64,000 bases of DNA from Halomonas chromatireducens. GTDB taxonomy: Bacteria > Pseudomonadota > Gammaproteobacteria > Pseudomonadales > Halomonadaceae. The stretch covers positions 3,909,652-3,973,651 of the forward strand of contig NZ_CP014226.1 of NCBI RefSeq assembly GCF_001545155.1, given 5' to 3'. The notes beneath the pieces are model-generated. The model was not told the DNA's origin. It worked only from the letters and a program-made list of their open reading frames with translations, and did no database searches. Position 1 is the first letter of the stretch, and every line of letters starts with the position of its first letter. Both the position numbers and the translations under genes were made by a program. Shown in pieces: positions 32,946-42,172 of this stretch.

Positions 32946-34634
32946 ATGAGCGATACGCCCGAGGATCCGCGCCGCCGTCATTCCGCCCCGGTAGTGGATG
33001 GGGTCGGCAAGTCCGCCAGCCGTGCCATGCTGCGTGCGGTGGGCTTCACCGATGAGGATTTCAAGAAGCCCCAGGTGGGCATCGCCTCCACCTGGAGCAA
33101 TCTCACGCCCTGCAACAGCCATATCCATGCCCTCGCCGAGCGGGCCAGTGACGGCGCCGACGCGGCCGGCGGCAAGGGGGTGATCTTCAACACCATCACC
33201 ATCTCCGACGGTATCGCCAACGGCACCGAGGGCATGAAGTATTCGCTGGTATCGCGGGAGGTGATCGCCGACTCCATCGAGACCGTGGCCGGCTGTGAGG
33301 GCTTCGACGGCCTGGTGGCCATCGGCGGCTGCGACAAGAACATGCCCGGCTGCCTGATGGGGCTGGCGCGGCTCGACCGGCCCAGCGTGTTCGTCTACGG
33401 CGGTACCATCCTGCCCGGCGAGGGCCACACCGATATCGTCTCGGTGTTCGAGGCGGTGGGTGCCTACACCCGCGGAGACCTGGACCTGATCGAGGTGAAG
33501 CAGATCGAGGAGAAGGCGATTCCCGGCCCCGGCTCCTGCGGCGGCATGTACACCGCCAACACCATGGCGTCGGCCATCGAGGCGCTGGGCATGAGCCTGC
33601 CGGGTAGCTCGGCGCAGAATGCGGTGTCCCAGGAGAAGCGCGACGACTGCGAGGCGGCGGGTGCCGCGGTACTGGAGCTGCTGGCGCGGGACATCAAGCC
33701 CTCGGACATCATGACCGGTGACGCCTTCGAGAACGCCATCACCGTGGTCATCGCCTTAGGAGGCTCCACCAATGCGGTGCTGCACCTGATCGCCATGGCC
33801 AACACCGTGGGGGTGCCGCTCTCGCTCGAGGACTTCACCGAAATCGGCAAGCGGGTGCCGGTGCTCGCCGACCTGCGCCCCAGCGGCCACTACATGATGA
33901 GCGAGCTGGTGGCGATCGGCGGCATCCAGCCGCTGATGAAGATGCTGCTCGATGCCGGGCTGCTGCATGGCGACTGCCTGACGGTCACCGGCCGGACGCT
34001 GGCCGAGAACCTGGCCGACGTGGCGCCCTATGCCGAGGGGCAGTCGATCATCGCGCCGCTGTCGGCACCGCTGAAGGCCGAGAGCCACCTGCGGATCCTC
34101 TACGGCAACCTGGCGCCCGAAGGGGCCGTGGCCAAGATCACCGGCAAGGAAGGCACGCGCTTTACCGGCAGTGCGCGGGTGTTCGGCTCGGAGGAGGAGG
34201 CCCAGGCACGCATCAACGACGGCACGGTGGTGGCCGGTGACGTGGTGGTGATCCGCTACGAGGGACCCAAGGGCGGACCCGGCATGCGCGAGATGCTCAC
34301 CCCGACCTCGGCGATCATGGGCCGGGGGCTCGGCAACGACGTGGCCTTGATCACCGACGGGCGCTTCTCCGGCGGCAGCCATGGCTTCGTGGTCGGCCAC
34401 GTGTCGCCCGAGGCCTTCGATGGCGGGCCGCTGGCGCTGGTCGAGAACGGCGACACCATCACCATCGACGCCGAGGCCAATACCATCGAGGTGGCGATCG
34501 ATGACGGCGAGATGCAGCGGCGTCGGGCCGCCTGGCGGCAGCCGGCACCACGCTATACCCGCGGTGTGTTGGCCAAGTACGCCAGGACGGTCAGCTCCGC
34601 CTCTACCGGTGCGGTGACCGACCGGCTGGATTGA
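32946..34634 (+). CDS. ilvD: Dihydroxy-acid dehydratase
   Basis: Dehydrates 2,3-dihydroxy-3-methyl(iso)valerate to the 2-oxo acid in valine/isoleucine synthesis. The start at 32946 ([12 protein letters not shown]) has AGAGGAA upstream and gives 562 residues. Iron-sulfur ligands lie in [21 protein letters not shown] and [14 protein letters not shown]. Magnesium-site and catalytic motifs include [10 protein letters not shown] and [19 protein letters not shown] near the C-terminus. The three-cysteine pattern and length fit the 2Fe-2S, shorter type. It is not in an ilv operon; its neighbours are thiamine salvage and a two-component system. A sugar-acid dehydratase of the same family is possible but the motifs favour IlvD. 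Confidence 0.92.
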   Translation: MSDTPEDPRRRHSAPVVDGVGKSASRAMLRAVGFTDEDFKKPQVGIASTWSNLTPCNSHIHALAERASDGADAAGGKGVIFNTITISDGIANGTEGMKYSLVSREVIADSIETVAGCEGFDGLVAIGGCDKNMPGCLMGLARLDRPSVFVYGGTILPGEGHTDIVSVFEAVGAYTRGDLDLIEVKQIEEKAIPGPGSCGGMYTANTMASAIEALGMSLPGSSAQNAVSQEKRDDCEAAGAAVLELLARDIKPSDIMTGDAFENAITVVIALGGSTNAVLHLIAMANTVGVPLSLEDFTEIGKRVPVLADLRPSGHYMMSELVAIGGIQPLMKMLLDAGLLHGDCLTVTGRTLAENLADVAPYAEGQSIIAPLSAPLKAESHLRILYGNLAPEGAVAKITGKEGTRFTGSARVFGSEEEAQARINDGTVVAGDVVVIRYEGPKGGPGMREMLTPTSAIMGRGLGNDVALITDGRFSGGSHGFVVGHVSPEAFDGGPLALVENGDTITIDAEANTIEVAIDDGEMQRRRAAWRQPAPRYTRGVLAKYARTVSSASTGAVTDRLD

Positions 34635-34826
34635 TTCGCCTCGCCATCCACTAAGCATCACTTTCTAGCCCCCTATCGGTTTCCCGGTGGGGGCGGTCCG
34701 ATTTTGCAGGATATCCATCCTTTCCTGGAGTGTGGCTACCGAACTGGACTTGTCTGCAGAGAACAAGGCTGGTAGCTATGTTCGCTTCTCGCCACCCGGC
34801 GAGAGAGTCGGAACAGGGAGGCACCC

Positions 34827-35498
34827 ATGTATCTGCTGCTGGTGGACGATGATGAACGCCTGACACGGTTGCTGGACCATATGCTGCGTCAGGCGGGCCA
34901 TACGGTGGATGTGGCACATGACGGACGCATGGCGGTGGCACTGATGCAGCAGGGCGACTATGACCTGCTGGTGCTTGACTGGATGCTGCCCTACGAAGAC
35001 GGGGTGGCGCTGTGCGAGCGGGCCCGGGCCAGCGGTTTCGAGGGCGGCATCCTGATGCTGACTGCGCGTGACGCCCTGGAGGACCGCCTGGAGGGATTCG
35101 CCGTCGGTGCCGACGACTACTTGCTCAAGCCCTTCGAGCCTGAGGAGTTGATGGCACGCCTCGAGGCGCTGGGGCGACGGGCTCGTCGGCCTCTGGATGG
35201 CCGCCGATTGCAGGTCGGCGACTGGGTGCTGGATTGCGACGAGAGGCGCGTCGAACATCGGGGCCGTGCTGTCGAGCTGACCCAGCGGGAGTTCCAGTTG
35301 CTCGAGCTGTTGATGCGCCGGGCGAGTCATAGCGTGCCACGCGAGCTGATCTACGAGCGGCTCTGGGGACGCGACCAGGTGGTCACCGACAACGCTCTGG
35401 ATGCGACCCTGCGCCTGCTGCGACGCAAGCTTTCCCGTTGCGCTACCCGGCAGCCCATCGAGACTCTACGAGGGTTGGGCTACCGCTTTACGCCCTGA
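34827..35498 (+). CDS. OmpR-family response regulator
   Basis: A 223-residue two-component response regulator. The receiver domain (about 1-115) shows the acidic pocket VDDDE (7-9), phosphoacceptor Asp51 in LLVLDWMLPYEDG and the conserved lysine in LLKPFEPEEL. The winged-helix effector domain (about 125-223) ends ETLRGLGYRFTP with ALDATLRLLRRKL as recognition helix. The start follows ACAGGGAGGCACCC. The kinase gene begins about 70 bases downstream. It belongs to the QseB/PmrA/TctD-like branch by general look, which often responds to metals or carboxylates; the signal cannot be told from sequence. Confidence 0.93.
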   Translation: MYLLLVDDDERLTRLLDHMLRQAGHTVDVAHDGRMAVALMQQGDYDLLVLDWMLPYEDGVALCERARASGFEGGILMLTARDALEDRLEGFAVGADDYLLKPFEPEELMARLEALGRRARRPLDGRRLQVGDWVLDCDERRVEHRGRAVELTQREFQLLELLMRRASHSVPRELIYERLWGRDQVVTDNALDATLRLLRRKLSRCATRQPIETLRGLGYRFTP

Positions 35499-35569
35499 GT
35501 CGCACTTTCAGGCGACTTTCAGCTTCCCCGGGTATGCTGAGGGGCCAATTCAATTTTTCGGAAACCTGC

Positions 35570-36901
35570 ATGTCTCGCCCGGATCCACCCCATCACGATC
35601 TCCGCCAGTTGGAGGCTAGCCGCCGCCGCCTGGCCTGGCGCTATGCCCTGGGCATGGCGATGGGGCTTTGCACCGTGCTGCTGGTCGGCTATCTGATGCA
35701 CTCGGCACTGGTCAAGCAGTCGCTGAAGAGCGAACTTGTGCAGCTTGCCCAGCGCGAGGCAGAGGTCCATAAGCCGGACCTGGAAGCCTGGATGGAGGGG
35801 CGGCGCGGTCCCGATGACGTCAGCATCGGCTTTCGCCCCCATCGCACCGCCTTCTATTATATTCTTGGGCCAGATGCGCGGCTGGTACACGGCAACGAGA
35901 CTCGCCCGGCTCTGCGTGAAGAGGTGCTGGCACTGCTCAAGGGCAACGCCCTGCCCCGGGGGCGGGTGGTCTTCGAGGAGATCCTTGCCGACGAGGAGGG
36001 TGCCCTGCAGTTGGCCCTGCTGCGCCACCCGGTAAAGGACAGCGAGGGGCGCTACCTGGGCAGTGTCTACGCCGCCACTGATGTGGGGGGTAGCCTGGTT
36101 CATCTGGAGCAATTGCTGGTCCTGTTGCTGGGGCTGGCGCTGGGCTTCGTGGTGCTGGCAGGGCTAGGCGGCTGGTGGATGGCGGATCGCAGCCTGCTGC
36201 CCCTGCAGCAGGCGCTGCGCCAGCAGCGCGAGTTCATCGCCAGCGCCTCCCATGAGCTGCGCGCACCGCTGACTGTGATGAACACCGCCCTGGCCCTGGT
36301 GGAGCGGGAGGGTCGTGAGCGTCTGGACAACTTCCATCACCAGACCCTGGTAGATGCCCGGGATGAGGTGCGCCGCCTGGGGCGACTGGCGGAGGAACTG
36401 CTGCTGCTGGCCAGGATAGATGCCGGAGGGGTATCGCAGCGCCACGAGCACCTGCCACTGGATGAGGTGGTGCAGCGCCAGGTGCGCCTGCGCCAGCCCC
36501 AGGCCGAGTCTCGGCAGCAGTCGCTCAGCATGACTCTGGAGCCGGGACTTTGCGTGGTTGGGGACGCCGATCTGCTGGCACGTCTGATAGGGGCCGGGCT
36601 GGACAACGCCGTGGCTTACACCCCGAAGTATGGGCGCATCGAGGTACGCTTGCAGGCTCGGGCGGGGCGGGCGCGCCTGGAGATCGTCGACACAGGCCCC
36701 GGCATGAGCGAAGCCCAGCTGGCGCGGGCCTTCGAGCGCTTCTACCGCGGCGACCCCTCCCGACAGCGCCATCAGGCGGGAGCAGGGCTGGGGCTGGCCA
36801 TCATTGATGAGGTGGCACGTCAGCATGGCGGTGAGGCGCAGTTGTTCTCCCGGGAGGGCGAGGGCACCCGCCTGGTGGTGACCCTGCCGCTGGCTATCTG
36901 A
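35570..36901 (+). CDS. Sensor histidine kinase
   Basis: The cognate kinase of the preceding regulator, 443 residues from the ATG at 35570 (MSRPDPPHHD); a start twelve codons earlier is possible and neither has a strong ribosome site. TM1 is at about 25-43, a periplasmic sensor of about 130 residues follows, and TM2 is at about 181-202. The HisKA domain has His228 in SASHELRAPLTVM, and the HATPase has the N-box (GAGLDNAVAYTP), G1 (DTGPGMSEAQL), F-box (FERFYRGD) and G2 (GAGLGLAIIDEVA). There is no HAMP domain of full length. The sensor is rich in charged residues and has no recognised family. The next gene encodes an exported protein that could be its target or ligand partner. Confidence 0.9.
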   Translation: MSRPDPPHHDLRQLEASRRRLAWRYALGMAMGLCTVLLVGYLMHSALVKQSLKSELVQLAQREAEVHKPDLEAWMEGRRGPDDVSIGFRPHRTAFYYILGPDARLVHGNETRPALREEVLALLKGNALPRGRVVFEEILADEEGALQLALLRHPVKDSEGRYLGSVYAATDVGGSLVHLEQLLVLLLGLALGFVVLAGLGGWWMADRSLLPLQQALRQQREFIASASHELRAPLTVMNTALALVEREGRERLDNFHHQTLVDARDEVRRLGRLAEELLLLARIDAGGVSQRHEHLPLDEVVQRQVRLRQPQAESRQQSLSMTLEPGLCVVGDADLLARLIGAGLDNAVAYTPKYGRIEVRLQARAGRARLEIVDTGPGMSEAQLARAFERFYRGDPSRQRHQAGAGLGLAIIDEVARQHGGEAQLFSREGEGTRLVVTLPLAI

Positions 36902-36984
36902 ACGGCTTTCAGTTGGATTTCAGGAAGGCGAGTTAGGGTGAGGACTCGGCATCGTGTGATGTCATGGCCAACAAGGAGACTTCT

Positions 36985-38466
36985 ATGACCCTTACACCGC
37001 CTGTTTCCCGTTCCCTAATGCGTACCGCCGTGGCCGCCGGCATGGGCAGCCTGGCCCTGACCAGCCTGTCGGCACTAGCCAACTACGACACCCTGCCGGA
37101 GGCGACCGGCGTCGACCTGCCGATCCCGGCCCAGGTCGATGCCGACGGCGAGGCGCTGTTCTATCAGGAGGCGCTCTACCATCGCGACATCTCCGCCGTG
37201 CAACATGCCATGGCCAGTGTCGGGCGCATCATGCGTGACAGCGAGATGGGCCACGAAGGCTATGACGCCAGCCTGGCCGACGAGCCCATGGCGGCTCAGG
37301 GCCAGGCATGGCTAGATCTGCAGCATCAGGCTTCGGCCTTCTTCACTGACGAGGGCGCCGTGGGAACCATGGTCCAGGAGGAAGGCGAGTGGGTCCCCGG
37401 GCGCGAGATGAGCCTGGCCGACCTTGCCCAGGCTGCCTTCAGTTACCACATGCACCACAGCGGCGGTCGCTGGGCCGAACACGGCCTCGAGAACGCCATC
37501 ACCCACGGCCCGGCCGGCTACCTCGGGGCCATCACCCAGCGTCTCTACCAGGATCACTATGGCCAGCGCGGCTTCCAGGACGTTGGCCGCGAGCGCGACG
37601 CCGCCAGCATGGCCCATGGCCTGGATGTGCTCCACAGCCTGGCCTACTCCTGGGTGCGCTGGCACAAGCCGGGCGGTGCCGATGACATGGGTCAGCTCAG
37701 CGAAGAGGTCATGGAGGCCGCCCATGGCATTACCCTCGAGCGCCTGGTGGCGATCAGCCGCAACCTGGCCGGCACACTGGATGAGGCCTGGGACTACGAG
37801 AGGAAGATCTACGACCTGGACAACGACGGCGCCTATCACCTGGACACCCTGGGCAGCCTGGTGCGCGGCCACAAGGCGCTCTACGAGATCCTTTACGTCT
37901 TCGGTGACGACGATGACAGGGAACTGGCCGAGCGGCTATTCGAGCGCAAGGCGGAGATGACCCTGGCACTGCTGGACAGTGACGAGGCAGTTCGCGACTG
38001 GGGCCTGGCTGAACGCGTCGTCTTCACTTCTGAGGGCGTCAGGGTCGACAGTGATCGGATTGACACCGAGAGTCAGTGGCGCTTTCTGAACCACTTCACC
38101 GGCGGCTTCGGCACTCTGCGCGAGCGAGACGGCACCTCCAGTTTCCTGGAGACCCGGCCTGAGCTTGGTGAGCGCATCGGCGAACTGAGTGACCGACTGC
38201 TTCAAGCTGCCCTGGACCATCAACTGGGCGAGGATGGTCTGATGCATCGCCGCTTGTCTGTGGAAGACGGCGAGGTGATCGATGATCGCCATCAGGTGGC
38301 TGCCATCGCCTGGTTCGCCACCACGGCGAGTAACGCCTACCGTAGCGGTGAACTCTTCGAGCGCCCCGGCGACTGGGCTGATGACACCGAGCTTGAGATG
38401 CGAAGCCGTGAGCTCTATGACGCCATCCGTGCCAACAACGACTGGCTGCTGACCCTGCTTGACTGA
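36985..38466 (+). CDS. Exported protein of unknown function
   Basis: A 493-residue acidic secreted protein that I cannot assign. The start at 36985 (MTLTPPVSRS) has AAGGAG upstream. A Sec signal peptide runs to about residue 32 (SLALTSLSALA, cut before NYDTLPE). The mature protein is helix-rich with no membrane segment and includes a histidine cluster (SYHMHHSGGRWAEHGLENAITHGPAGY, about 153-178), DAWSYE-like aromatic/acidic helices, and a C-terminal HQVAAIAWFATTASNAYRSG segment. High Asp/Glu content fits a periplasmic protein of a halophile. It lies about 80 bases after a two-component system, so regulation by that pair is plausible. A hairpin follows the stop. Metal binding via the histidines is only a guess. 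Confidence 0.75.
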   Translation: MTLTPPVSRSLMRTAVAAGMGSLALTSLSALANYDTLPEATGVDLPIPAQVDADGEALFYQEALYHRDISAVQHAMASVGRIMRDSEMGHEGYDASLADEPMAAQGQAWLDLQHQASAFFTDEGAVGTMVQEEGEWVPGREMSLADLAQAAFSYHMHHSGGRWAEHGLENAITHGPAGYLGAITQRLYQDHYGQRGFQDVGRERDAASMAHGLDVLHSLAYSWVRWHKPGGADDMGQLSEEVMEAAHGITLERLVAISRNLAGTLDEAWDYERKIYDLDNDGAYHLDTLGSLVRGHKALYEILYVFGDDDDRELAERLFERKAEMTLALLDSDEAVRDWGLAERVVFTSEGVRVDSDRIDTESQWRFLNHFTGGFGTLRERDGTSSFLETRPELGERIGELSDRLLQAALDHQLGEDGLMHRRLSVEDGEVIDDRHQVAAIAWFATTASNAYRSGELFERPGDWADDTELEMRSRELYDAIRANNDWLLTLLD

Positions 38467-38491
38467 GGGTTTCCACTAGCAGAATACCGAA

Positions 38492-38510
38492 GAGCGCCCT
38501 GTGGGCGCTC
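38492..38510 (+). terminator. Hairpin after the exported-protein gene
   Basis: An eight-base stem GAGCGCCC/GGGCGCTC with a TGT loop starts 25 bases after the stop codon. No T-run follows, so termination efficiency is uncertain. Confidence 0.5.
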
Positions 38511-38515
38511 ATTAA

Positions 38516-38548
38516 GCCGGCACCCAGCTTGCGAGGCTGGGTGCCGGC
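38516..38548. terminator. Bidirectional hairpin between convergent genes
   Basis: A perfect 13-base inverted repeat (GCCGGCACCCAGC / GCTGGGTGCCGGC) with a seven-base loop lies between two converging genes. It probably ends transcription from both sides although it lacks T-runs. Confidence 0.5.
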
Positions 38549-38582
38549 CAGCTCGTTGCGACCGGAGGGTCGCTATCGGCGA

Positions 38583-38960
38583 CTACATGCCCATGCCACC
38601 CATGCCACCCATCATGCCGCTCATGCCGGCCATTCCGATGACCATGCCGCCCACGGCGAGAATCAGGTAGATCAGGAGCAGGACGCCGAAGATGGTGAAG
38701 TAGGTCTTCAGCTTGCCCATGGCGACCTTCATCTCGCCAGGATCACCGCTGGTGTAGACACGGCCTGCCGAGCCTGCTGCCTGCATCAGCACCACGCCGG
38801 CCCAGATGGGAATCCACGCCACGACCAGGCCGACGATGGAAAGGGCCGTCACGATCCCCGACAGGATCAGCTTCCCGCCGGTGAGCTGCATCCAGACCTT
38901 GCCCCGGTGAGGTGGCTCGATAAGGTCGCGCAGGCCCGCCTGCGTATTGCCCTGTTCCAT
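38583..38960 (-). CDS. DUF5362-like small membrane protein
   Basis: A 125-residue membrane protein. The start at 38960 (MEQGNTQAGLRDLIEPP) has GGGGGAAC upstream; the longer frame is unsupported. It has a soluble N-terminus with HRGKVWMQLTGGKLILSG, two long hydrophobic hairpins (about 40-70 and 96-115), and an unusual C-terminus of Gly-Met repeats (GMAGMSGMMGGMGGMGM). The layout resembles the DUF5362 family. The methionine-rich tail could bind copper or silver, or may only be low-complexity sequence. It lies alone between two hairpins and the PhnE-like gene; no function can be assigned. Confidence 0.7.
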   Translation of the reverse strand: MEQGNTQAGLRDLIEPPHRGKVWMQLTGGKLILSGIVTALSIVGLVVAWIPIWAGVVLMQAAGSAGRVYTSGDPGEMKVAMGKLKTYFTIFGVLLLIYLILAVGGMVIGMAGMSGMMGGMGGMGM

Positions 38961-39058
38961 GATGTTCCCCCTAGTGCAATGGTGGTTGCGATGCCTTGCC
39001 ACTATTAGGCCGTGCCGACCGATTGTCACCCTCCGTTCGAACAGGTGGATCGCCCCAG

Positions 39059-40540
39059 TCATGCAGCGGCGGGCTCGCTCCGGGCAGTGTGGCTCAGGCG
39101 CAGGTGGGCGCGCAGTCGGCGGGCCAGTACATCCACCGCTATGTTGAGCAGCGCGGTGATCAGGATAAGCACCATGGCGCGGTCGAAGCGCAGCTCCTGG
39201 ATGGCGCTGTCGACGTAGAAGCCCAGGGTGGCGATGCCGAGAATCCCGAGTATCGCCGTCTCACGCATGATGATCTCCCAGCGGTAGAAGAGCAGCGCCA
39301 GGAAGGGGCCATAGACCCGCGGCGCTACCTCGTAGGCGTAGCGGTTGATGCCGCCCGGGGCGTCCTGGCGCAGCGGGATCTCGTTGCTGCGGCGCCCCAC
39401 CAGGTGGCCGATGATGCCGCCGTTGTGCAGCGCCAGGGCCACCACCGCCGGCAGCATTGAGGGCCCCCACAGCTGCAGCAGGATAAAGGCCAGCAGGTAC
39501 TCCGGCGTCGAACGCATTACCACCAGCAGCACATGTCCGGCGGTGCCGCCCAGGCGCCCGGTGAAGTGTCGCGAGATCACGGGGAATAGCGTCATCGCCA
39601 GCACCCCTGTGAGCACCAGGGCGATCTGGGTCAGCAGCAGGGTGTTCCAGATGCCGGGCAGGGCCTGGCCGAGGAGGAGGTCGCCGAACCAGGGCCACAG
39701 GCCCTCCAGGCCCTCGCCGTTGCGCAGCGGGGCGGGCACGATGTCCTCGGTGAAGAAGCGCGAGACGTTGCTCCATACGATCGGCAGCCCGGTACCCAGC
39801 AGGAAGGGGGAGGCCACCAGGTAGAGGGGCAGCAGCCGTGGCCGCGCCCATAGCCGCAGGCTGGCGATCAGGGCGTAGAAGAGCAGCAGCAGTGCGCCCA
39901 CCGTGCCGTAGTGGCCCTGGGCGAAGGCGCCTGCCAGGTGGAACCCCAGGGTCGGCATACCGACGAAGCCGATCACCGCGCTGGAGCGCAGGCCGCACTC
40001 GAGGCGGTAGGCGGTATAGCTGACCAGGTGAGGCCAGGCCTGGCTGATGCGGGTATAGACCAGCGCCGATAGCCGCCCGGCGCGCTGTGGCAGGCTGCGT
40101 TCCGGCTGCGGGTCGCACTCGTCGAGGATCTCGGCATAGACCTTGGCGAAGGTGCCGGCGTAGGGAATGGCGATGGCCAGCACCCCGGTGATTGGGTGCA
40201 GGCCGAAGCTCTGCAGGAAGATCAGCGCCCAGAACAGTTCGTGGATGGCGCGGATGAAGGCGCAGAAGGTGCGCACCCAGACATGCCGGAAGAGCAGGGC
40301 CAGCAGCATGCCCGCCGCCGAGCCTAGCCCCACGCCGACGAAGGCGAAGGCCACGGTTCGCAGCAGGGCCTCGCCGAGGAAGTCGACGCGGGAGAAGTCG
40401 GGCTGGATCAGCCCCATGAACAGGCGGCCCAGCGCATGCCAGGGGTCGTGGGTGCTGATCTCGAAGTCGCCGAACAGCAGGCACACCGCCGCCAGCAGGG
40501 TCAGCCCCAGGGTGACGCGGCGGGTGGCGGTCAACGGCAT
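39059..40540 (-). CDS. PhnE-type ABC permease with two fused permease domains
   Basis: The inner-membrane part of a phosphonate/phosphite-family ABC importer. At 493 residues it is about twice normal PhnE length and contains two binding-protein-dependent permease domains in tandem (about 60-250 and 290-485). Each has an EAA-like loop: RSLPQRAGRLSALVYTRISQAWPHL in the first and INRYAYEVAPRVYGPFLALLFYRWEI in the second. Each is followed by a GF/LGIxTLGF-type helix (GFVGMPTLGFHLAG; GILGIATLGFYVDS). It ends the senA-side gene run and its start overlaps the ATPase stop. Fused PhnE proteins are known; the substrate is open, and its position beside selenoneine genes suggests a selenium oxyanion as well as phosphonate or phosphite. 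Confidence 0.88.
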   Translation of the reverse strand: MPLTATRRVTLGLTLLAAVCLLFGDFEISTHDPWHALGRLFMGLIQPDFSRVDFLGEALLRTVAFAFVGVGLGSAAGMLLALLFRHVWVRTFCAFIRAIHELFWALIFLQSFGLHPITGVLAIAIPYAGTFAKVYAEILDECDPQPERSLPQRAGRLSALVYTRISQAWPHLVSYTAYRLECGLRSSAVIGFVGMPTLGFHLAGAFAQGHYGTVGALLLLFYALIASLRLWARPRLLPLYLVASPFLLGTGLPIVWSNVSRFFTEDIVPAPLRNGEGLEGLWPWFGDLLLGQALPGIWNTLLLTQIALVLTGVLAMTLFPVISRHFTGRLGGTAGHVLLVVMRSTPEYLLAFILLQLWGPSMLPAVVALALHNGGIIGHLVGRRSNEIPLRQDAPGGINRYAYEVAPRVYGPFLALLFYRWEIIMRETAILGILGIATLGFYVDSAIQELRFDRAMVLILITALLNIAVDVLARRLRAHLRLSHTARSEPAAA

Positions 40541-41193
40541 CAGTAGAGCGGCAGCAGGTCGGTGGCGGAGAGGCGCTGGCTGGGCTGGTCGATGGCGATG
40601 GCGCCATCCTGGATGCCGATCACCCGGGTGCAGTAGCGCAGCGCCAGGTCCACGTCATGCATGGCCAGCACCGCGGTGGGGTAGGCGTCGGTCAGCGCGG
40701 TCAGGGTCACCTCGGAGAGCGGGCCGTCGAGTGCCGAGACCGGCTCATCGGCGAGCAGCATGCCGCCGCCCTGATGGATCACCCGCGCCGCTGCAACTCG
40801 CTGGCGTTGCCCGCCGGAGAGTTCGCCGCAGGGCGTCCAGCGCTTGTCGGCCAGGCCGAGCCGGCCGAGCAGGGTGTCGATCTCCGCCACGTCGGCTGGC
40901 CGCGGGCGCACCAGGGTCAGCAGGTTGCGCCACCAGGGGTGGCGGTCGAGCCGGCCCATGTAGACGTTATGGAAAACCGAGAGTGTCGTCACGAGCCCCA
41001 GGTCCTGGGGCATCAGTGCCGCCCCCTGGTCGCGCCAACGGTCATACATCACCGACAGCAGCGTCGACTTGCCGGCACCGCTGCGACCCACCAGCGCTAC
41101 GCGTTCGCCGGGGGCCAGCGTCAGGCTCAGCGGGCCGAGCACGCGCACCTCGCCATAGGTGGCGACGGCATCCCGCAGCGCCAGCACGGTCAT
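40540..41193 (-). CDS. PhnC-type ABC ATP-binding subunit
   Basis: The 217-residue ATPase of the same importer. Walker A is GRSGAGKST (near residues 36-44), the Q-loop segment is ALMPQDLGLVTTLSVFHNVYMGRL, the signature is ELSGGQRQRVAAARVI, and Walker B is GMLLADEPVSALDGPL. The H-loop is AMHDVDLAL. The HNVYMGRLD segment after the Q-loop is typical of PhnC. Start and stop overlap both neighbours (ATGA-type), so the three genes form a tight unit. Confidence 0.92.
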   Translation of the reverse strand: MTVLALRDAVATYGEVRVLGPLSLTLAPGERVALVGRSGAGKSTLLSVMYDRWRDQGAALMPQDLGLVTTLSVFHNVYMGRLDRHPWWRNLLTLVRPRPADVAEIDTLLGRLGLADKRWTPCGELSGGQRQRVAAARVIHQGGGMLLADEPVSALDGPLSEVTLTALTDAYPTAVLAMHDVDLALRYCTRVIGIQDGAIAIDQPSQRLSATDLLPLY

Positions 41194-42059
41194 CAGTCGA
41201 GCAGCCCCAGGGACTGCGCGACCTCGAGGATTTCCTGGTAGTCCTCGTTCACGGCGGGAATGAAGCCCGCGCGGGGGAAGCTGGCCAGTAGGTCTGGGTC
41301 ATCCATGTCGAGCAGCGCCTGCTGCAGGCGCTCGGTGAAGCCCTCGCCGAAGCGCTCGTCGATGTCGCCACGCACCGTCCACTGGTAGTCGGGGTAGGGC
41401 GGCGTCTCCCAGATCACCTGAACCCGGTCGAGGTCGATGTTGCCCGCTTCGAGCTCGTTCTCCCACGCCTTGTAGCTGACCACGCCGGCCTGGTAGGCGC
41501 CGGACTGCACCACCGAGATGGTGCGACTGTGGTTGCCGCTGAAGCCGACCCGGGTAAACAGCTCGTCGGGCGAAGCGCCGAGGTGCTCGCGCAGGAAGTA
41601 CTCCGGCATCAGCCGCCCGGAGGTCGAGCTCTGGGAGCCGAAGCTGAAGGTCAGGTCGCGCAGCCCCTCGGGGGCGGTTTCGCCGCTGTGTGGTTCGAGT
41701 CCGGTCCGCTGGTTCGCGATGAAGTAGCTCTTGTACTCGGGGTCCTCCACGCCCTGGGCGATGGCGCGGGAGCCCGGTACCAGCTGGCGTGCCTGCACGC
41801 CGGTGAAGCCGCCGAACCAGGCCAGCTGCACCTGGTTGTTGCGAAAGGCGGTGACCGAGGCGGCGTAGGAGGTGACCGGAATGAAGCGAACCTCCACCTC
41901 CAGCGTCTCGGCGAGGTAGTCGGCCACGGCCTGGAAGCGCTGCTGCAGGCGTGTCTCATCCTCGTCGGGGATGGCGGTGAACCCCAGGGGCTGGGCGGCG
42001 GCCAGGGAGGGCGTGATGAGCGTGACAAGCGCAATAGCAGGCAACAGGCGTCGTAACAT
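41193..42059 (-). CDS. PhnD-type periplasmic binding protein
   Basis: A 288-residue phosphate/phosphite/phosphonate-family binding protein with a signal peptide ending LAAAQP. The mature start LGFTAIPDEDETRLQQRFQAVADYL and the VRFIPVTSYAASVTAFRNNQVQLAWFGGFTGVQAR segment (about 55-90) are PhnD hallmarks. A SFGSQSSTSGRLMPEYFL segment (about 138-155) carries the Ser/Thr-rich oxyanion site. It starts 113 bases after the senA stop on the same strand with no terminator seen between, so co-transcription with selenoneine synthase is plausible. Candidate ligands are selenite or another selenium oxyanion, phosphite or a phosphonate; sequence alone cannot choose. Confidence 0.88.
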   Translation of the reverse strand: MLRRLLPAIALVTLITPSLAAAQPLGFTAIPDEDETRLQQRFQAVADYLAETLEVEVRFIPVTSYAASVTAFRNNQVQLAWFGGFTGVQARQLVPGSRAIAQGVEDPEYKSYFIANQRTGLEPHSGETAPEGLRDLTFSFGSQSSTSGRLMPEYFLREHLGASPDELFTRVGFSGNHSRTISVVQSGAYQAGVVSYKAWENELEAGNIDLDRVQVIWETPPYPDYQWTVRGDIDERFGEGFTERLQQALLDMDDPDLLASFPRAGFIPAVNEDYQEILEVAQSLGLLD

Positions 42060-42172
42060 GTCAGGGCGTCCTTGTGGGGGAGTGGCCAGTCGAGAATATC
42101 TTGGCTTCTAAAGCATAGAGCCTGGGTAAGCGGAACGGGGCATGATACCGAAAAACGCAGATCTATCCCCTC

